From: Alcanivoracaceae bacterium
GTDB lineage: Bacteria > Pseudomonadota > Gammaproteobacteria > Pseudomonadales > Alcanivoracaceae
Assembly (NCBI GenBank): GCA_029213045.1
Contig: JARGPN010000001.1
Location: forward strand, 210,562 to 274,561
DNA: 64,000 bases
Direction of reading: 5' to 3'
Made by a program: the position numbers and the translations under genes. The notes beneath the pieces are model-generated. The model had not been told where the DNA came from, did not search any database, and worked only from the letters and a program-made list of their open reading frames with translations. Below, piece after piece: positions 11,989 through 22,901 of the stretch; the stretch's first letter is position 1, and every line of letters starts with the position of its first letter.

Positions 11989-12837
11989 ATGATTCACATA
12001 CTGCAATGCGCGGCGCGGACACTGGATTTGTCCGCGCCCGTCGTTATGGGGGTGCTAAATGTCACCCCCGATTCCTTTTCAGACGGCGGTCGCTTTACCG
12101 AGCGAGACGCCGCGCTGCGTCAAGTTCAGAAAATGCTTGCAGACGGCGCCGCCATCATCGATGTCGGTGGTGAGTCGACACGCCCTGGTGCAGCAGTTGT
12201 TTCCGCTCAGCAAGAGCTCGATAGAGTGATTCCGGTTGTTGAGCAAATTTCAGCACGATTCGATACGATAATTTCCTTGGATACCTCCACCCCAGAAGTG
12301 ATGCGCGCTGGCGCTGCTGCGGGGGCGGGGTTAATTAATGATGTGCGTGCGCTGGGTCGCGACGGTGCGGTTCAAGCGGCGAAGGACGTGGGGTTGCCTG
12401 TTTGTCTAATGCACATGCAAGGGCGGCCTAGCACGATGCAGTCTGCGCCCAGTTACCAGCATGTCGTTGACGAAGTCTTGGCGTTTCTCGTTGAGCGTAT
12501 TGATGCGTGTGTTGATGCGGGAATCGCGAGGGAAGCATTGTTGATTGATCCAGGCTTCGGTTTTGGCAAGACCGATCAGCACAACCTTGCCTTGTTGGCG
12601 CAGTTGGAAAACTTTGCGGCGTTAGGTTTGCCGGTGTTGGCGGGCTTGTCGCGGAAATCTATGATAGGCCGCTTATTAGATAGACCAGTAGAAGACAGAC
12701 TAATCGGTAGCGTGGCCTTGGCGTTAATGGCGATCGAGCGCGGCGCAAAAGTTTTGCGCGTGCATGACGTAAAAGAAACAATGGATGCCGTTCGCCTTTG
12801 GCAGGCGATGCAGCCTTTTATGGAGAGAAAGGAATGA
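11989..12837 (+). CDS. folP: Dihydropteroate synthase
   Basis: FolP joins 4-aminobenzoate to hydroxymethyl-dihydropterin diphosphate in folate synthesis and is the sulfonamide target. The 282-residue TIM-barrel protein has both signatures: [14 protein letters not shown] at residues 21-34 and GGESTRPGA near 60, plus the DPGFGFGK phosphate loop region and the C-terminal LRVHDV. It starts six bases after ftsH and its TGA overlaps the glmM ATG (ATGA), so it is in the ftsH-folP-glmM operon. Confidence 0.97.
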   Translation: MIHILQCAARTLDLSAPVVMGVLNVTPDSFSDGGRFTERDAALRQVQKMLADGAAIIDVGGESTRPGAAVVSAQQELDRVIPVVEQISARFDTIISLDTSTPEVMRAGAAAGAGLINDVRALGRDGAVQAAKDVGLPVCLMHMQGRPSTMQSAPSYQHVVDEVLAFLVERIDACVDAGIAREALLIDPGFGFGKTDQHNLALLAQLENFAALGLPVLAGLSRKSMIGRLLDRPVEDRLIGSVALALMAIERGAKVLRVHDVKETMDAVRLWQAMQPFMERKE

Positions 12838-14180
12838 CACGGAAATATTTCGGCACGGACGGGATTCGCGGCACGGTTGGGAATCCGCCGATTACGCCAG
12901 ATTTTGTGTTGAAGCTTGGTTGGGCTGCCGGCACGGTGTTGGCGCGTCGCGCATCACATTGCGAAAACAAAATTCTTATCGGTAAAGATACACGTAGCTC
13001 GGGCTACATTTTTGAATCTGCGCTTGAGGCGGGTATTTCTGCAGCGGGCGTTGATGTGCGTTTGCTCGGCCCAATGCCCACGCCAGCGATTGCCTATTTA
13101 ACCCGTACTTTTCGCGCGCAGGCCGGTGTGGTGATTTCTGCGTCACACAATCCTTATTACGATAACGGCATTAAATTTTTCGGCGCTGATGGCCGTAAGC
13201 TCAACGACGAAATTGAATTAGAAATTGAAGAAATGCTCGACACACCAATGCAAATGGTTACGGCCGATTTGTTGGGTAAGGTGCGCCGCATAGAGGATGC
13301 CCGTGGCCGCTACATCGAATTTTGCAAAAGCACTGTGCCACATCGTTTTAGTTTGAAAGGCATGCGCATCGTTGTGGATTGCGCGAACGGCGCTTGTTAT
13401 CACATTGCTCCTGATGTTTTTGAAGAGCTTGGCGCAGAAGTTATCGCAATCAGCCACACGCCCGACGGTGTGAACATCAACAAAGATTGCGGCAGTACGC
13501 ATCCGCAAGCATTGCAAGCGCGGGTGCTGGAAGAGAAAGCGGATTTGGGTATCGCCTTTGATGGCGATGCAGATCGCGTGCTGATGGTTGATGAGCACGG
13601 CGAATTGGTTGATGGCGACCAGCTTATTTTTATTTTGGCGTTAGATCGTGCGGCAAGAAATGTGTTGGAGGGTGGCGTGGTTGGCACCTTGATGTCTAAC
13701 TTCGGCATGGAGTTGGCGCTGAAAGATCGCAATGTGCCTTTTGTCCGCGCCAAAGTGGGTGATCGCTACGTGATGGAAATGTTGGATAAAAATCAATGGT
13801 ACCTAGGTGGTGAAGCATCGGGGCATATTGTTTGTCTGGATCAAACCAGCACCGGCGATGGAATTATTTCCGCCCTGCAAGTATTGGCTGCATTGCAGCG
13901 ACAGCGCCTTAGTTTAAGCGCCGCGTGCGCAGAGATGGGCAAAGTGCCGCAAACGTTGATCAATGTGCGTGGCGCTAATCGCAGAGGCTATGAAACGAAA
14001 AAAGAAGTTGTTGATGTGATGGCAGCTGCCGAACAGAAACTTGCGGGTCGTGGTCGTGTTTTATTAAGGCCGTCGGGTACCGAGCCGTTAATTCGGGTGA
14101 TGGTGGAAGGCGAAGATAAAAATCTTGTGCAGCAATTGTGTGAAGAAATTGCCAGCGTGGTAGAGCAGGCAATCGCCTAA
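12834..14180 (+). CDS. glmM: Phosphoglucosamine mutase
   Basis: GlmM converts glucosamine-6-phosphate to glucosamine-1-phosphate on the way to UDP-GlcNAc for peptidoglycan and lipopolysaccharide. The 448-residue protein has the family N-terminus [13 protein letters not shown], the phosphoserine loop [18 protein letters not shown] (Ser near 102), the metal loop DGDADR and the sugar loop GGEASGH. The ATG at 12834 overlaps the folP stop codon and is preceded by a GGA box. Confidence 0.97.
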   Translation: MTRKYFGTDGIRGTVGNPPITPDFVLKLGWAAGTVLARRASHCENKILIGKDTRSSGYIFESALEAGISAAGVDVRLLGPMPTPAIAYLTRTFRAQAGVVISASHNPYYDNGIKFFGADGRKLNDEIELEIEEMLDTPMQMVTADLLGKVRRIEDARGRYIEFCKSTVPHRFSLKGMRIVVDCANGACYHIAPDVFEELGAEVIAISHTPDGVNINKDCGSTHPQALQARVLEEKADLGIAFDGDADRVLMVDEHGELVDGDQLIFILALDRAARNVLEGGVVGTLMSNFGMELALKDRNVPFVRAKVGDRYVMEMLDKNQWYLGGEASGHIVCLDQTSTGDGIISALQVLAALQRQRLSLSAACAEMGKVPQTLINVRGANRRGYETKKEVVDVMAAAEQKLAGRGRVLLRPSGTEPLIRVMVEGEDKNLVQQLCEEIASVVEQAIA

Positions 14181-14274
14181 GCGCAAGGAATTGTTCGGCG
14201 TTGTGTGTGAAACAGTTGTTGAGAAACATTGAGCTGGCTATTCTTGCCGCTCACTGAAAAGTTGAAGGCTTATC

Positions 14275-15030
14275 ATGGCAAGACAATACATCGTAGCAGG
14301 CAATTGGAAAATGAATGGCCGGCTCGACATGGCGCAACAGTTAACAGCCTCTATTGTTGCTGCAGCGCCGGACAGCGCTAAGGTTATCTTGTGTGTGCCG
14401 TACCCGTATTTAACGACAGTGCGCGATCTCTGCGCGAAAACGTCTGTCGCGCTGGGTGCGCAAAACATTAGCGAGCAGAAAGATGGCGCGTTCACTGGAG
14501 AAGTGTCCGGTGAAATGCTGCGTGATTGTGGCGTTGAATATGTGCTTGTGGGCCATTCTGAGCGCCGCAACGTATACGGTGAGTCCGACGAATTGGTCGC
14601 TGAGAAGTTCGCACGCGCAACAGATGCAGGGCTGACGCCTATTTTATGCCTCGGCGAAACGCTTGAAGAGAGAGAGTCTGATAAGACGGATTTGGTTGTG
14701 TCTAGGCAGCTACAGGCGGTTGTTTCGCGTGTGGGCGTGGGCGCGTTAGCTACCGCAGTGATTGCGTATGAGCCAGTATGGGCTATCGGAACGGGGCTCA
14801 CGGCGTCACCGGAGCAGGCTCAAGCAGTGCATGCATTTATTCGCGCTCAGTTGGCGCAGATTGATGCATCAATAGCCGAGCAAGCCACTATCCTTTACGG
14901 CGGCAGCGTAAAGGCGGATAATGCCGCCGCCCTGTTCGCCGGTCCGGATATTGACGGCGGCTTGATCGGGGGGGCGTCATTAGACGCAGACAGTTTTCTC
15001 GCCATTTGCCAGGCGACCACTAAAAAGTAA
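14275..15030 (+). CDS. tpiA: Triosephosphate isomerase
   Basis: TpiA interconverts dihydroxyacetone phosphate and glyceraldehyde-3-phosphate. The 251-residue barrel has NWKMNG with the catalytic Lys near residue 12, the electrophilic His in VGHSERR, and the catalytic Glu with the flexible loop in [16 protein letters not shown] precedes the ATG. It sits between glmM and secG (8 bases to secG), as in Pseudomonas. Confidence 0.97.
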   Translation: MARQYIVAGNWKMNGRLDMAQQLTASIVAAAPDSAKVILCVPYPYLTTVRDLCAKTSVALGAQNISEQKDGAFTGEVSGEMLRDCGVEYVLVGHSERRNVYGESDELVAEKFARATDAGLTPILCLGETLEERESDKTDLVVSRQLQAVVSRVGVGALATAVIAYEPVWAIGTGLTASPEQAQAVHAFIRAQLAQIDASIAEQATILYGGSVKADNAAALFAGPDIDGGLIGGASLDADSFLAICQATTKK

Positions 15031-15038
15031 CGGTTTCT

Positions 15039-15470
15039 ATGGATATCCTTCTTCACGTCGTACACGTGCTGGCCGCGCTTGCTCTTATCGGTCTAGTTTT
15101 GATTCAGCACGGCAAGGGTGCAGATGCAGGCGCGTCATTTGGCGGCGGCTCATCGAACACCGTATTCGGTAGCGCAGGGGCGGCGAACTTTTTGACTCGC
15201 GCCACAGCCATTTGCGCTGTCATCTTCTTTGTGACTAGCCTCGGTTTGGCTTGGATGGCGCGCCAGCAAGCAGGTGTGGACGATCCTGTCTTGCCTGTGT
15301 TGGAAAAAATCCAGCAAGAAAGCGAAGTGCCTGAGCTTGCGGAGCCAGCGGCTGAGTCGGATGTGCCTGCTATGCCGGAATCTTCTGAAGAAAATACTTC
15401 AGACGCTTCACCGGCTGGGGTAGAATCCGCGCCCGCTGCTAGTGACACGCAAGACGGCCCGGCGAAATAA
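15039..15470 (+). CDS. secG: Preprotein translocase subunit SecG
   Basis: SecG is the small third subunit of the SecYEG channel in the inner membrane. Two membrane helices (about residues 5-22 and 52-71) flank the conserved cytoplasmic loop [32 protein letters not shown]. The remaining 70 residues form an acidic, Ser/Pro/Ala-rich tail, which makes this protein 143 residues, longer than the roughly 110 of E. coli. A tRNA-Leu follows after 19 bases, so the tRNA is probably processed from the secG transcript. Confidence 0.96.
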   Translation: MDILLHVVHVLAALALIGLVLIQHGKGADAGASFGGGSSNTVFGSAGAANFLTRATAICAVIFFVTSLGLAWMARQQAGVDDPVLPVLEKIQQESEVPELAEPAAESDVPAMPESSEENTSDASPAGVESAPAASDTQDGPAK

Positions 15471-15489
15471 GCCGTTGCCAGCAGAATTT

Positions 15490-15576
15490 GCCGAAGTGGT
15501 GAAATTGGTAGACACGCCATCTTGAGGGGGTGGTGGGCGTAAGCCCGTGCCGGTTCAAGTCCGGCCTTCGGCACCA
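15490..15576 (+). tRNA. tRNA-Leu, anticodon GAG
   Basis: An 87-base class II tRNA with encoded CCA. The acceptor stem pairs GCCGAAG (15490-15496) with CTTCGGC (15566-15572), followed by discriminator A and CCA. The anticodon loop CTTGAGG gives GAG, which reads CUC/CUU leucine codons. The long variable arm (GGTGGGCGTAAGCCCGTGCC region) and the GGTTCAAGTCC T-arm are clear. It lies just after secG and before a terminator. Confidence 0.97.
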
Positions 15577-15580
15577 TCTT

Positions 15581-15611
15581 AATAAAGGCTCTTTGTGAGC
15601 CTTTATTTTTC
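15581..15611 (+). terminator. Intrinsic terminator after tRNA-Leu
   Basis: An 11-bp perfect stem (15581-15591 with 15597-15607), loop TTTGT and a T-tract. It ends the glmM/tpiA-secG-tRNA transcript and isolates it from the next operon. Confidence 0.9.
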
Positions 15612-15937
15612 TCGGAAAAACTGGAAAACGGCATCGACGTTTCCCAACGCTGAGAAAAACGCGTTTTATCAAGCAGATAAAGATGTTCGCGCGATGAAGT
15701 TGAGTGTTTTTCACGCATGCGTGCAAGATGCGGAAAAATAAGGGGCTTTTTTAGAATTAGTCTCAGATCACGTTGACAATGGCGCCTCGGCTTACTATAG
15801 TCAGCGCCCGATTCAGACACGCTTTAAGACGTTTCGAAATTACCGGAACTCTTGAGTGTGATGCCGAAGGAAGTTGATGGGCGACCTTCGGATTTTAAGC
15901 CTCGTGCAGGGCTCTAAAGTGGCATTAAAGGTTAAGT
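15612..15937 (+). other. Gene-free stretch before the initiator tRNA
   Basis: No coding frame is convincing here. The left part (15612-15770) is AT-rich without recognisable structure. The right part holds the strong promoter at 15773-15801 and an RNA leader of about 130 bases with a 7-bp hairpin (CCGAAGG/CCTTCGG around 15864-15891) that may help tRNA 5' processing. Confidence 0.6.
15773..15801 (+). promoter_or_regulatory. Strong sigma-70 promoter of the fMet-rimP-nusA-infB operon
   Basis: A perfect -35 TTGACA (15773-15778), 17-base spacer and -10 TATAGT (15796-15801). The following discriminator (CAGCGCCCG) is GC-rich, the hallmark of stable-RNA promoters that ppGpp and DksA shut down. Transcription should start near 15808, about 130 bases before the tRNA. 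Confidence 0.88.
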
Positions 15938-16014
<77 letters not shown>

Positions 16015-16023
16015 AACAGGAAG

Positions 16024-16057
16024 AAGTAGGCGTATCTGTTTGGCAGATGACCTACTT
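16024..16057 (+). other. Hairpin immediately after the initiator tRNA
   Basis: AAGTAGG (16024-16030) pairs with CCTACTT (16051-16057), with an inner ATCTG/CAGAT stem and a 5-base loop. The structure lies 10 bases after the tRNA and directly before the terminator-like hairpin. It may be a processing site (RNase III/E) releasing the tRNA from the mRNA. Confidence 0.6.
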
Positions 16058-16059
16058 AA

Positions 16060-16087
16060 AAAAAGCCCCTCATCGTAGGGGCTTTTT
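16060..16087 (+). terminator. Terminator-like hairpin between tRNA-fMet and rimP
   Basis: An 11-bp stem (16060-16070 with 16077-16087), 6-base loop, T-rich end. As no strong promoter is seen between it and rimP, it probably terminates part of the transcripts, giving more tRNA than mRNA, with read-through into rimP-nusA-infB. Partial read-through is inference. Confidence 0.8.
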
Positions 16088-16209
16088 GTTAGGCGCTTCT
16101 GGAATATTTTCGGGATTTTCAGGACGCAATCGACGAGCTTAAGCAGTTCCGAGTTTGTCAGTAGATGTGGGCGGTTCGCCCATTTTTTATTTGTGGCGTT
16201 GGAAAAATT

Positions 16210-16665
16210 ATGTCGCGCAAGTCAGACGATATCAGTGCCTTACTCGGTCCAGTGGTGGAAGCCATGGGCTATGAGTTCTGGGGGTTGGATTACCTTCAGG
16301 GGCGTGGTGCCGTGTTGCGCATTTTCATCGACAGCGAGAATGGAATTTCGGTGGATGACTGCGCTGCAGTCAGTCATCAAGTTAGTGGGGTGCTCGATGT
16401 TGAGGACCCAATTTCCGGTGAATATAACCTTGAGGTTTCTTCGCCAGGAATGGAGCGGCCGCTCTACACGCTGGAGCAGTATTCCCGTTATCTGGGCGAA
16501 CAAGTGCAAATGCGTTTGTTGGCACCGTTAGCAGGCAAGCGACGCTTAAAAGCGCAGCTTGAAGCTGTGCAAGGTGAAGAGTTGGTACTAAAGGTGGGCG
16601 ATGAGGTGCTTAACGTACCTATCTCTCAGGTGGATCGAGCTAATCTGGTTGCGACCTTCGATTAA
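16210..16665 (+). CDS. rimP: Ribosome maturation factor RimP
   Basis: RimP is needed for 30S subunit assembly. The 151-residue protein has the family N-terminal domain (VVEAMGYEFWGLDYLQGRG, then RIFIDSENGISVDDCAAVSHQVS) with the conserved EVSSPGMERPL segment near residue 80 and a C-terminal SH3-like domain. The ATG at 16210 gives MSRKSDDISALLGP; an upstream in-frame codon at 16165 is not supported by homology. First protein gene of the nusA operon. Confidence 0.96.
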   Translation: MSRKSDDISALLGPVVEAMGYEFWGLDYLQGRGAVLRIFIDSENGISVDDCAAVSHQVSGVLDVEDPISGEYNLEVSSPGMERPLYTLEQYSRYLGEQVQMRLLAPLAGKRRLKAQLEAVQGEELVLKVGDEVLNVPISQVDRANLVATFD

Positions 16666-16709
16666 CTCGGTGACGTCAAAGGACACTTTGTCTTTGTAAA
16701 GGCTTGGCC

Positions 16710-18215
16710 ATGAACAAAGAAATTTTACTGGTTGCAGAAACCGTATCGAACGAAAAAGGCGTTAGCCGCGATGTAATTTTTGAAGCGATTGAGTTGGCGC
16801 TAGCTGCGGCAACAAAAAAACGTTTCAAAGAAGACGTGGAAATTCGCGTCGCAATTGATCGCGAAGATGGCGACTACAAATCATTCCGAGTTTGGCACGT
16901 TGTGCCAGACGAAGACCTGTATGAATTCGGCAAACAGCTTACGCTGGACGAAGTGCATGAATTCAATACGAGCTTACAGATCGGCGACATCTATGAAGAA
17001 GAAGTCGAGTCTGTAGCGTTTGGTCGTATCGGTGCGCAAACCGCGAAACAAGTGATCGTACAAAAAGTACGTGAAGCTGAACGCGCGCAGATCATCGAAG
17101 AATATCGTGATCGTATTGGCGAGCTGGTAAGCGGCTTGGTCAAGAAAGTCACTCGCGACAGCATTATTCTGGATCTTGGCAGCAATGCCGAAGCGCTGAT
17201 CACTCGCGAGCATATGATTCCGCGCGAAACGGTTCGTCAGAACGACCGTATCCGTGCGTACTTGCTCGGTGTGAACACTGAAAACCGCGGCCCGCAACTT
17301 TTCGCGAGTCGTGCAGCGCCAGAAATGCTGATCGAACTATTCAAAATCGAAGTGCCTGAAATTGGCGAAGAGCTGATTGAAATTAAAGGTGCGGCCCGTG
17401 ATCCCGGATCGCGTGCAAAGATTGCAGTGAAAACCAACGACCAACGCATTGACCCGGTTGGTGCTTGCGTGGGTATGCGCGGCGCGCGCGTTCAAGCCGT
17501 TTCAAACGAACTGGCTGGCGAGCGTATCGACATCGTGTTGTGGGATGACAATCCCGCACAGTTAGTGATTAACGCGATGCAGCCTGCTGAAGTTGCTTCT
17601 ATCGTTGTGGATGAAGAAAAACACGCGATGGACATTGCTGTTGAAGACGAATCGGCATTGGCGCAAGCCATTGGTCGTGGCGGCCAAAACATTCGCTTAG
17701 CTTCTGAGTTAACCGCTTGGGAATTGAATGTAATGACCACCGACGCTGCTTCTGAAAAACAAGAAGCAGAAGCGGAAGAAGCGATTACTTCCTTTATCGA
17801 CGACTTAGGTGTTGATGAAGATGTAGCCGCAATATTAGTAGAAGAAGGTTTTACTTCCATCGAAGAAGTGGCTTATGTGCCGCTTGAGGAAATGCTCAAC
17901 ATTGAAGCATTCGACGAAGACATTGTAGAAGCACTTCGTCAGCGCGCTAAAGATGTATTGTTAACGCGTGCGTTGGCATCGGAAGAGCAGTTGGATTCCT
18001 CAGCGCCAGCAGAAGATTTGCTGAACATGGATGGCATGACTCGCGATTTGGCAGTGTTATTGGCCGCGCAGGGTATTGTCACGATGGAAGACCTTGCCGA
18101 ACAGGCGGTGGACGATTTGCTCGATATCGAAGGTATCGATGAGCAGCGTGCCGCTGAACTGATCATGACCGCTCGTGCCCCTTGGTTCGAGAATGAGGAA
18201 CAGTCTGCCAGCTAA
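16710..18215 (+). CDS. nusA: Transcription termination/antitermination factor NusA
   Basis: NusA binds RNA polymerase and controls pausing, termination and rRNA antitermination. The 501-residue protein shows the N-terminal polymerase-binding domain ([17 protein letters not shown]), an S1 domain ([19 protein letters not shown]), two KH domains ([19 protein letters not shown] and [18 protein letters not shown]) and two C-terminal acidic helix-hairpin-helix repeats as in E. coli. The ATG at 16710 is the homologous start. It follows rimP by 44 bases. Confidence 0.97.
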   Translation: MNKEILLVAETVSNEKGVSRDVIFEAIELALAAATKKRFKEDVEIRVAIDREDGDYKSFRVWHVVPDEDLYEFGKQLTLDEVHEFNTSLQIGDIYEEEVESVAFGRIGAQTAKQVIVQKVREAERAQIIEEYRDRIGELVSGLVKKVTRDSIILDLGSNAEALITREHMIPRETVRQNDRIRAYLLGVNTENRGPQLFASRAAPEMLIELFKIEVPEIGEELIEIKGAARDPGSRAKIAVKTNDQRIDPVGACVGMRGARVQAVSNELAGERIDIVLWDDNPAQLVINAMQPAEVASIVVDEEKHAMDIAVEDESALAQAIGRGGQNIRLASELTAWELNVMTTDAASEKQEAEAEEAITSFIDDLGVDEDVAAILVEEGFTSIEEVAYVPLEEMLNIEAFDEDIVEALRQRAKDVLLTRALASEEQLDSSAPAEDLLNMDGMTRDLAVLLAAQGIVTMEDLAEQAVDDLLDIEGIDEQRAAELIMTARAPWFENEEQSAS

Positions 18216-18271
18216 TTTCGGCTGACAGGTGTGGGAACGAGCGAGCGACGAACAGGAGCAGGTTGGCTGAC

Positions 18272-20995
18272 ATGGCGGAAACAACCGTAAAGAAATTGGC
18301 CGATGTGGTTGGCACCCCGGTAGATAAACTGCTTACGCAGATGAAAGAAGCCGGATTGCCACACGAAGACGCTGAAGCTTTGGTAAACGATGACCAAAAG
18401 CAGCAGCTGCTATCGCATTTGCGTAAGTCACATGGTTCTGCTGACGCAGAGCCAAAGAAAATTACGCTGAAGCGAAAAACGCAAAGCACCATTAAAACTA
18501 CGGGTTCGACTGGCAAAGCCAAAACCGTAGCGGTGGAAGTGCGCAAGAAGCGTACTTACGTTAAACGCGAAGTGATTGAAGAACAGGAACGCGAGCGCGA
18601 AGAGCAAGAGCGTTTAGAAGCGGAGCGTATTGCTGCGGAAGAAGCAGCACGCAAAGCGGAAGAAGAAGCGCGCGCGAAAGCGCAACAGGAAGAGGAAGAG
18701 CGCGCTCGCCGCGAAGCGGAAGCAGCTGCCTCTCCTGAAGCAATGCGCGACGCTGAAGCGAAAGCCAAAAAAGCGGCGGAAGAAAAAGCGAAGCGCTTGT
18801 CTGTGCCTAAACCGACAAGCAAAGCGGCGCCGAAAAAAGCAGACGGTAAAAAAGAAACCGCTGCTGAGCGTGCTGAGCGTGAAGCGGAAGAAAAACGCAA
18901 ACGCGAAGCCGATGAAGCGCGTCGTAAGCAAGAAGCTGAAGTTCGCAAAAAAGCGGAAGAAGAAGCGGTGCGTCGCACTGCTGAAGAAGCTGCGCGTATT
19001 GCTGCGGAGCTTGAAAGCCGTACTCCAGAAGAGAAACCCTCCAAAGACGATGAAGACGATGGTTCGTCCATTGTGTCGCAGGCACTCGAAGCCAGCTTCC
19101 GCGATGAAGAGCGTTCATCACGCCGCCGCCGTCGCCGTCCGGGTTCTCGTGGAGAAGAGGGCAAGATTGTTGCCCACGGCCAGATGAAATCCTCGTTCCA
19201 CAAAGCTCACGGCTTTAAGAGCCCGACGGAGAAAATGGTGTACGACGTTGAAGTACCGGAAGCCATTACCGTTGCGGATCTCGCACAGCGCATGAGCGTT
19301 AAGGCGAAGGAAGTAATGAAGACCCTGATTACCATGGGTGAAATGGCAACAGTGAACCAAGCAATTGACCAAGAAACAGCAATGTTGTTGGTTGAAGAAA
19401 TGGGCCACACGCCGCGTGCTGTGAAGACTGAAGAAGAGTCGTTGCAGGATGATTTGGCGAGCCTGAGCAAACACGAAGCAGAAGTTGCCTCGCGTGCGCC
19501 GGTTGTTACCATCATGGGTCACGTCGATCACGGTAAAACATCGCTGCTTGATTACATTCGTCGCGCCAAAGTGGCGGACGGTGAAGCCGGTGGTATTACT
19601 CAGCACATCGGTGCTTATCACGTAGAAACTGATAAGGGCATGATCACGTTCTTGGATACCCCCGGTCACGCCGCGTTTACCGCAATGCGTGCACGTGGTG
19701 CCAAGGCGACTGACATTGTTGTGATTGTTGTGGCAGCGGATGACGGTGTTATGCCGCAAACCGAAGAAGCGATTAACCACGCCAAAGCAGCCGGCGTGCC
19801 GTTAATTATTGCTGTCAACAAAATGGATAAGCCGAGCGCCGATCCGGAACGCGTGAAAAGCGAATTGTCGCAGCGCGAAGTTATTTCCGAAGAATGGGGC
19901 GGCGAGTATCAGTTCAAATATGTTTCTGCTCACTCAGGTGAAGGCGTTGATGATTTGCTCGACGCAATTTTACTGCAAGCAGAACTGTTAGAACTGAGCG
20001 CTATACCAGTCGGTCCTGCGCGAGGCGTAGTGATTGAGTCACGCATTGAAAAAGGTCGCGGTACGATTGCTGCGGTACTGATTCAAGAAGGCGAGTTAAA
20101 AGTTGGCGACATGCTGTTGGCCGGCGGTAACTTTGGCCGTGTGCGTGCAATGAATGATGAAAACGGCAAACCAATCAAAAAGTCTGGCCCGTCCATTCCG
20201 GTGGAAGTGCTTGGCTTAGATGGTGCGCCGGACGCGGGCGAGCAATTCCAAGTTGTTCCTGATGAGAAGAAGGCGCGTGAAGTTGCTGAATTCCGTCAAG
20301 CCCGTGATCGCGAATTGAAATTGAAGCGTCAGCAAGCGTCTAAACTCGAAAATCTTTTCGAGAATATGGGCAACGCGGAAGCGCAGCAGGTCAATATCGT
20401 ACTGAAAGCCGATGTGCGCGGTTCTCTTGAAGCTTTGCTTGGTGCGTTGCATGACCTCAGCACTGACGAAGTAAAAGTGAATGCGGTGTCTAGCGGTGTT
20501 GGTGCGATCAACGAATCCGACGTTAACCTAGCGATGACATCCGGTGCTGTATTGCTCGGCTTTAACGTTCGTGCGGACTCCGCTGCGAAACGTTTGTGCG
20601 AAAGCGAAGGCATTGATTTGCGTTACTACTCGATCATTTATGAATTGATCGATGATGTTAAGAACGCAATGAGTGGTTTGTTGGCGCCAGAAAAACGCGA
20701 AGAAATTCTCGGTGTTGCCGATGTGCGCGACGTGTTCCGCTCCTCTAAATTCGGCGCAGTTGCCGGGTGTATGGTGGTAGAGGGCACCTTGTATCGGAAC
20801 CGTCCGATTCGCGTATTGCGTGACGATGTTGTGGTCTTTGAAGGCGAGCTAGAATCTCTGCGTCGCTTTAAAGACGATGTCCCTGAAGTGCGTAACGGCA
20901 TGGAATGCGGTATCGCGGTGAAGAGCTACAACGACGTAAAAGCAGGCGACAAGATCGAAGTCTTTGAAGTGAAAGAAATTGCGCGTTCGCTTTAA
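18272..20995 (+). CDS. infB: Translation initiation factor IF-2
   Basis: IF-2 is the GTPase that brings fMet-tRNA to the 30S subunit and promotes subunit joining. The 907-residue protein has an N-terminal IF2N domain, a very long charged region (about residues 90-290, repeated Glu/Ala/Lys/Arg coiled-coil), a second IF2N domain, then the GTPase with [17 protein letters not shown] and NKMD, and domains II-IV. I chose the ATG at 18272 ([14 protein letters not shown]) because it aligns with the Pseudomonas N-terminus; the TTG at 18263 lies closer to AGGAG and cannot be excluded. It is cotranscribed with the initiator tRNA that it binds. Confidence 0.96.
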   Translation: MAETTVKKLADVVGTPVDKLLTQMKEAGLPHEDAEALVNDDQKQQLLSHLRKSHGSADAEPKKITLKRKTQSTIKTTGSTGKAKTVAVEVRKKRTYVKREVIEEQEREREEQERLEAERIAAEEAARKAEEEARAKAQQEEEERARREAEAAASPEAMRDAEAKAKKAAEEKAKRLSVPKPTSKAAPKKADGKKETAAERAEREAEEKRKREADEARRKQEAEVRKKAEEEAVRRTAEEAARIAAELESRTPEEKPSKDDEDDGSSIVSQALEASFRDEERSSRRRRRRPGSRGEEGKIVAHGQMKSSFHKAHGFKSPTEKMVYDVEVPEAITVADLAQRMSVKAKEVMKTLITMGEMATVNQAIDQETAMLLVEEMGHTPRAVKTEEESLQDDLASLSKHEAEVASRAPVVTIMGHVDHGKTSLLDYIRRAKVADGEAGGITQHIGAYHVETDKGMITFLDTPGHAAFTAMRARGAKATDIVVIVVAADDGVMPQTEEAINHAKAAGVPLIIAVNKMDKPSADPERVKSELSQREVISEEWGGEYQFKYVSAHSGEGVDDLLDAILLQAELLELSAIPVGPARGVVIESRIEKGRGTIAAVLIQEGELKVGDMLLAGGNFGRVRAMNDENGKPIKKSGPSIPVEVLGLDGAPDAGEQFQVVPDEKKAREVAEFRQARDRELKLKRQQASKLENLFENMGNAEAQQVNIVLKADVRGSLEALLGALHDLSTDEVKVNAVSSGVGAINESDVNLAMTSGAVLLGFNVRADSAAKRLCESEGIDLRYYSIIYELIDDVKNAMSGLLAPEKREEILGVADVRDVFRSSKFGAVAGCMVVEGTLYRNRPIRVLRDDVVVFEGELESLRRFKDDVPEVRNGMECGIAVKSYNDVKAGDKIEVFEVKEIARSL

Positions 20996-21033
20996 GCGAG
21001 CGCGTAACTCACCTTACTCCGAGATTCTGAATC

Positions 21034-21438
21034 ATGACAAAGCATCGGCGGCCACAAGGTTTTCAACGCACTGATCGAATTGCCGATCAAATGCAGCGTG
21101 AGCTGTCGCGCTTGTTGCAGTTCGAAATGAAAGATCCGCGCATATCCTTGGCAACGGTTCAAGATGTGCGCGTATCTCGCGATTTAAGTTTTGCTGATGT
21201 CTATTTCACCTTGCTCGGTCAAGGTAAAGAAGAAGGCACGGCTGCGGAAGTTGTGTTGCAAAATGCAGCAGGTTTTTTTCGTAGCGAATTGGCGAAATCC
21301 TTAAATACTCGCACCACTCCCAAGCTACGCTTTCATTACGATGAGACACCGGAAAACGCTAGCCGTATGTCCGTGTTAATCGATCAGGCTCGCGCCAGTG
21401 ATACTGACGCAGACAACGAGCCCGATTCCCAGGACTAA
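21034..21438 (+). CDS. rbfA: 30S ribosome-binding factor RbfA
   Basis: RbfA helps mature the 5' end of 16S rRNA, especially in the cold. The 134-residue KH-like protein begins TKHRRPQGFQRTDRIADQMQREL and contains DPRISLATVQDVRVSRDLSFADVYFT, the family signature. It follows infB by 38 bases and precedes truB by 15. Confidence 0.96.
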   Translation: MTKHRRPQGFQRTDRIADQMQRELSRLLQFEMKDPRISLATVQDVRVSRDLSFADVYFTLLGQGKEEGTAAEVVLQNAAGFFRSELAKSLNTRTTPKLRFHYDETPENASRMSVLIDQARASDTDADNEPDSQD

Positions 21439-21453
21439 ATTCAGGAGTAAACA

Positions 21454-22368
21454 GTGGCGAGACAACGCCGCGGCCGTCCCGTGAACGGGATTCTGCTGTT
21501 GAATAAATCCGGCGGAATGACCAGCAATGGTGTGCTGCAAGTGGCTAAGCGTATGTTTGGCGCTGCGAAAGCAGGACACACTGGAAGCTTGGACCCTCTC
21601 GCGACAGGTATGCTGCCGATTTGTTTTGGTGAAGCCACCAAGTTCAGCCAGTTCTTACTCGATGCTGATAAGAGTTACCGTGTCACGGCGAAGCTTGGAA
21701 TCACCACAGAAACCAGTGACGCAGATGGTGAAGTGGTCAACACACGTCCGGTCACGGCGACGCCTGAGCAAGTCGAAGCTGCGCTAATGGGCTTTGTTGG
21801 CAACATTGAACAAGTGCCGTCGATGTATTCCGCGATCAAGCATCAAGGCCAGCCGTTGTATAAGTTAGCGCGGCAGGGCATTGAGGTTGAGCGCACCCCC
21901 CGCAAGGTGACCATTCACGCGATTCGTATTTTGGCTATTCGCCCCGATGAAGTGGACTTCGAGGTGGATTGCACAAAAGGCACCTATGTTCGCTCCATCG
22001 TTGAAGACCTTGGTATCGCGCTCAATTGCGGCGGCCACGTTCAAGCGCTGCATCGCATCTCAGCTGGGCCGTATCCGACTGACAAGATGCTCACCATGGA
22101 TCAGCTTGGTGCGATCAAGGAAAGCGGCGACTTTGCGGCGTTGGATGCGTTGCTGCTGCCAGTAGAAACCAGTGTCTGTGATCTGCCCCGCGTTAACCTG
22201 ACTGATGATGCGACTTTTTACCTGCAGCGCGGTCAGCCGGTGATGGCGACAGATCGCCCGCGAGATGGCCTTGTTAGCCTGTTTAGAGACACCGACCAGC
22301 AATTCTTGGGGGTCGGGGAAGTGAGTGATGACGGGATGATTGCGCCGCGCCGATTGGTGGTCAATTAA
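21454..22368 (+). CDS. truB: tRNA pseudouridine-55 synthase TruB
   Basis: TruB makes pseudouridine at position 55 of the T-loop in most tRNAs. The 304-residue protein has GILLLNKSGGMTSN, the catalytic Asp in AGHTGSLDPLATGMLPICFGEATKF (about residue 47) and the conserved CTKGTYVRSIVEDLG. It starts with GTG at 21454, supported by AGGAG at 21443-21447, seven bases upstream. Confidence 0.96.
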   Translation: MARQRRGRPVNGILLLNKSGGMTSNGVLQVAKRMFGAAKAGHTGSLDPLATGMLPICFGEATKFSQFLLDADKSYRVTAKLGITTETSDADGEVVNTRPVTATPEQVEAALMGFVGNIEQVPSMYSAIKHQGQPLYKLARQGIEVERTPRKVTIHAIRILAIRPDEVDFEVDCTKGTYVRSIVEDLGIALNCGGHVQALHRISAGPYPTDKMLTMDQLGAIKESGDFAALDALLLPVETSVCDLPRVNLTDDATFYLQRGQPVMATDRPRDGLVSLFRDTDQQFLGVGEVSDDGMIAPRRLVVN

Positions 22369-22414
22369 CCAAAATCGGTGTATTCTTTGCGCCCCTTCAC
22401 CTCGGTGTTGGGGC
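22358..22414 (+). promoter_or_regulatory. Possible rpsO promoter and leader hairpin
   Basis: TGGTCA (22358-22363), 17 bases, TATTCT (22381-22386) form a plausible weak promoter at the end of truB. Right after it, GCCCC (22391-22395) pairs with GGGGC (22410-22414) around an inner CACC/GGTG stem. Because S15 represses its own mRNA through leader structure in E. coli, this hairpin is a candidate operator; that is inference. Confidence 0.4.
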
Positions 22415-22482
22415 TAACTTGGCGACAGCTATAAATATGCATGGCTGCTCGTGTCATACATTACGCATATTGGAGAAGTAAC

Positions 22483-22752
22483 ATGGCATTATCCGCAGAG
22501 CAAAAAGCTGCAATTGTTAAAGAGTACGCCTTGAAAGATGGCGATACCGGTTCTACCGAAGTTCAGGTTGCGTTGTTGTCTCACAACATCAACGAACTGC
22601 AAGGTCACTTCAAAGATCACAAGAAAGATCACCACAGCCGTCGCGGTTTGATCCGCATGGTAAACCAGCGTCGTAAGCTGCTGGACTACCTGGCCAAGAA
22701 TGATCGTGATCGTTATTTGAAGCTGATTGAGCGTCTGAGCCTACGTCGTTAA
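22483..22752 (+). CDS. rpsO: 30S ribosomal protein S15
   Basis: S15 is an early 16S-binding ribosomal protein. The 89-residue product equals the E. coli length and shows the family's [24 protein letters not shown] and C-terminal [12 protein letters not shown]. The ATG at 22483 follows GGAGAAGTAAC; an in-frame ATG at 22441 would add 14 residues absent from S15. It is followed by a strong terminator and then pnp. Confidence 0.98.
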   Translation: MALSAEQKAAIVKEYALKDGDTGSTEVQVALLSHNINELQGHFKDHKKDHHSRRGLIRMVNQRRKLLDYLAKNDRDRYLKLIERLSLRR

Positions 22753-22786
22753 TGTTAACGGCATCAGGCAAGACAAGCTGATTGCA

Positions 22787-22822
22787 GACAAAAGCCCGGC
22801 CGGTCCGGGCTTTTGTCGTTTT
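22787..22822 (+). terminator. Intrinsic terminator between rpsO and pnp
   Basis: A 13-bp perfect stem (22787-22799 with 22805-22817), loop CCGGT, then TTTT. It corresponds to the rpsO terminator of other gammaproteobacteria. Confidence 0.9.
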
Positions 22823-22870
22823 CCAAGTCGCGGAGTTGGTAATAATTCAGCCTTGGTGATTCGCAAAAAG

Positions 22871-22901
22871 TACGCGCCCTGATCAAAAAAAGATCGGCGT
22901 A
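22871..22901 (+). other. Imperfect stem-loop in the pnp leader
   Basis: TACG and GATC segments pair with complementary GATC and CGTA segments around an A-rich loop, with bulges, about 140 bases before the pnp start. In E. coli the pnp leader carries an RNase III stem that PNPase uses for autocontrol. This could be the equivalent, but the stem is short. Confidence 0.35.
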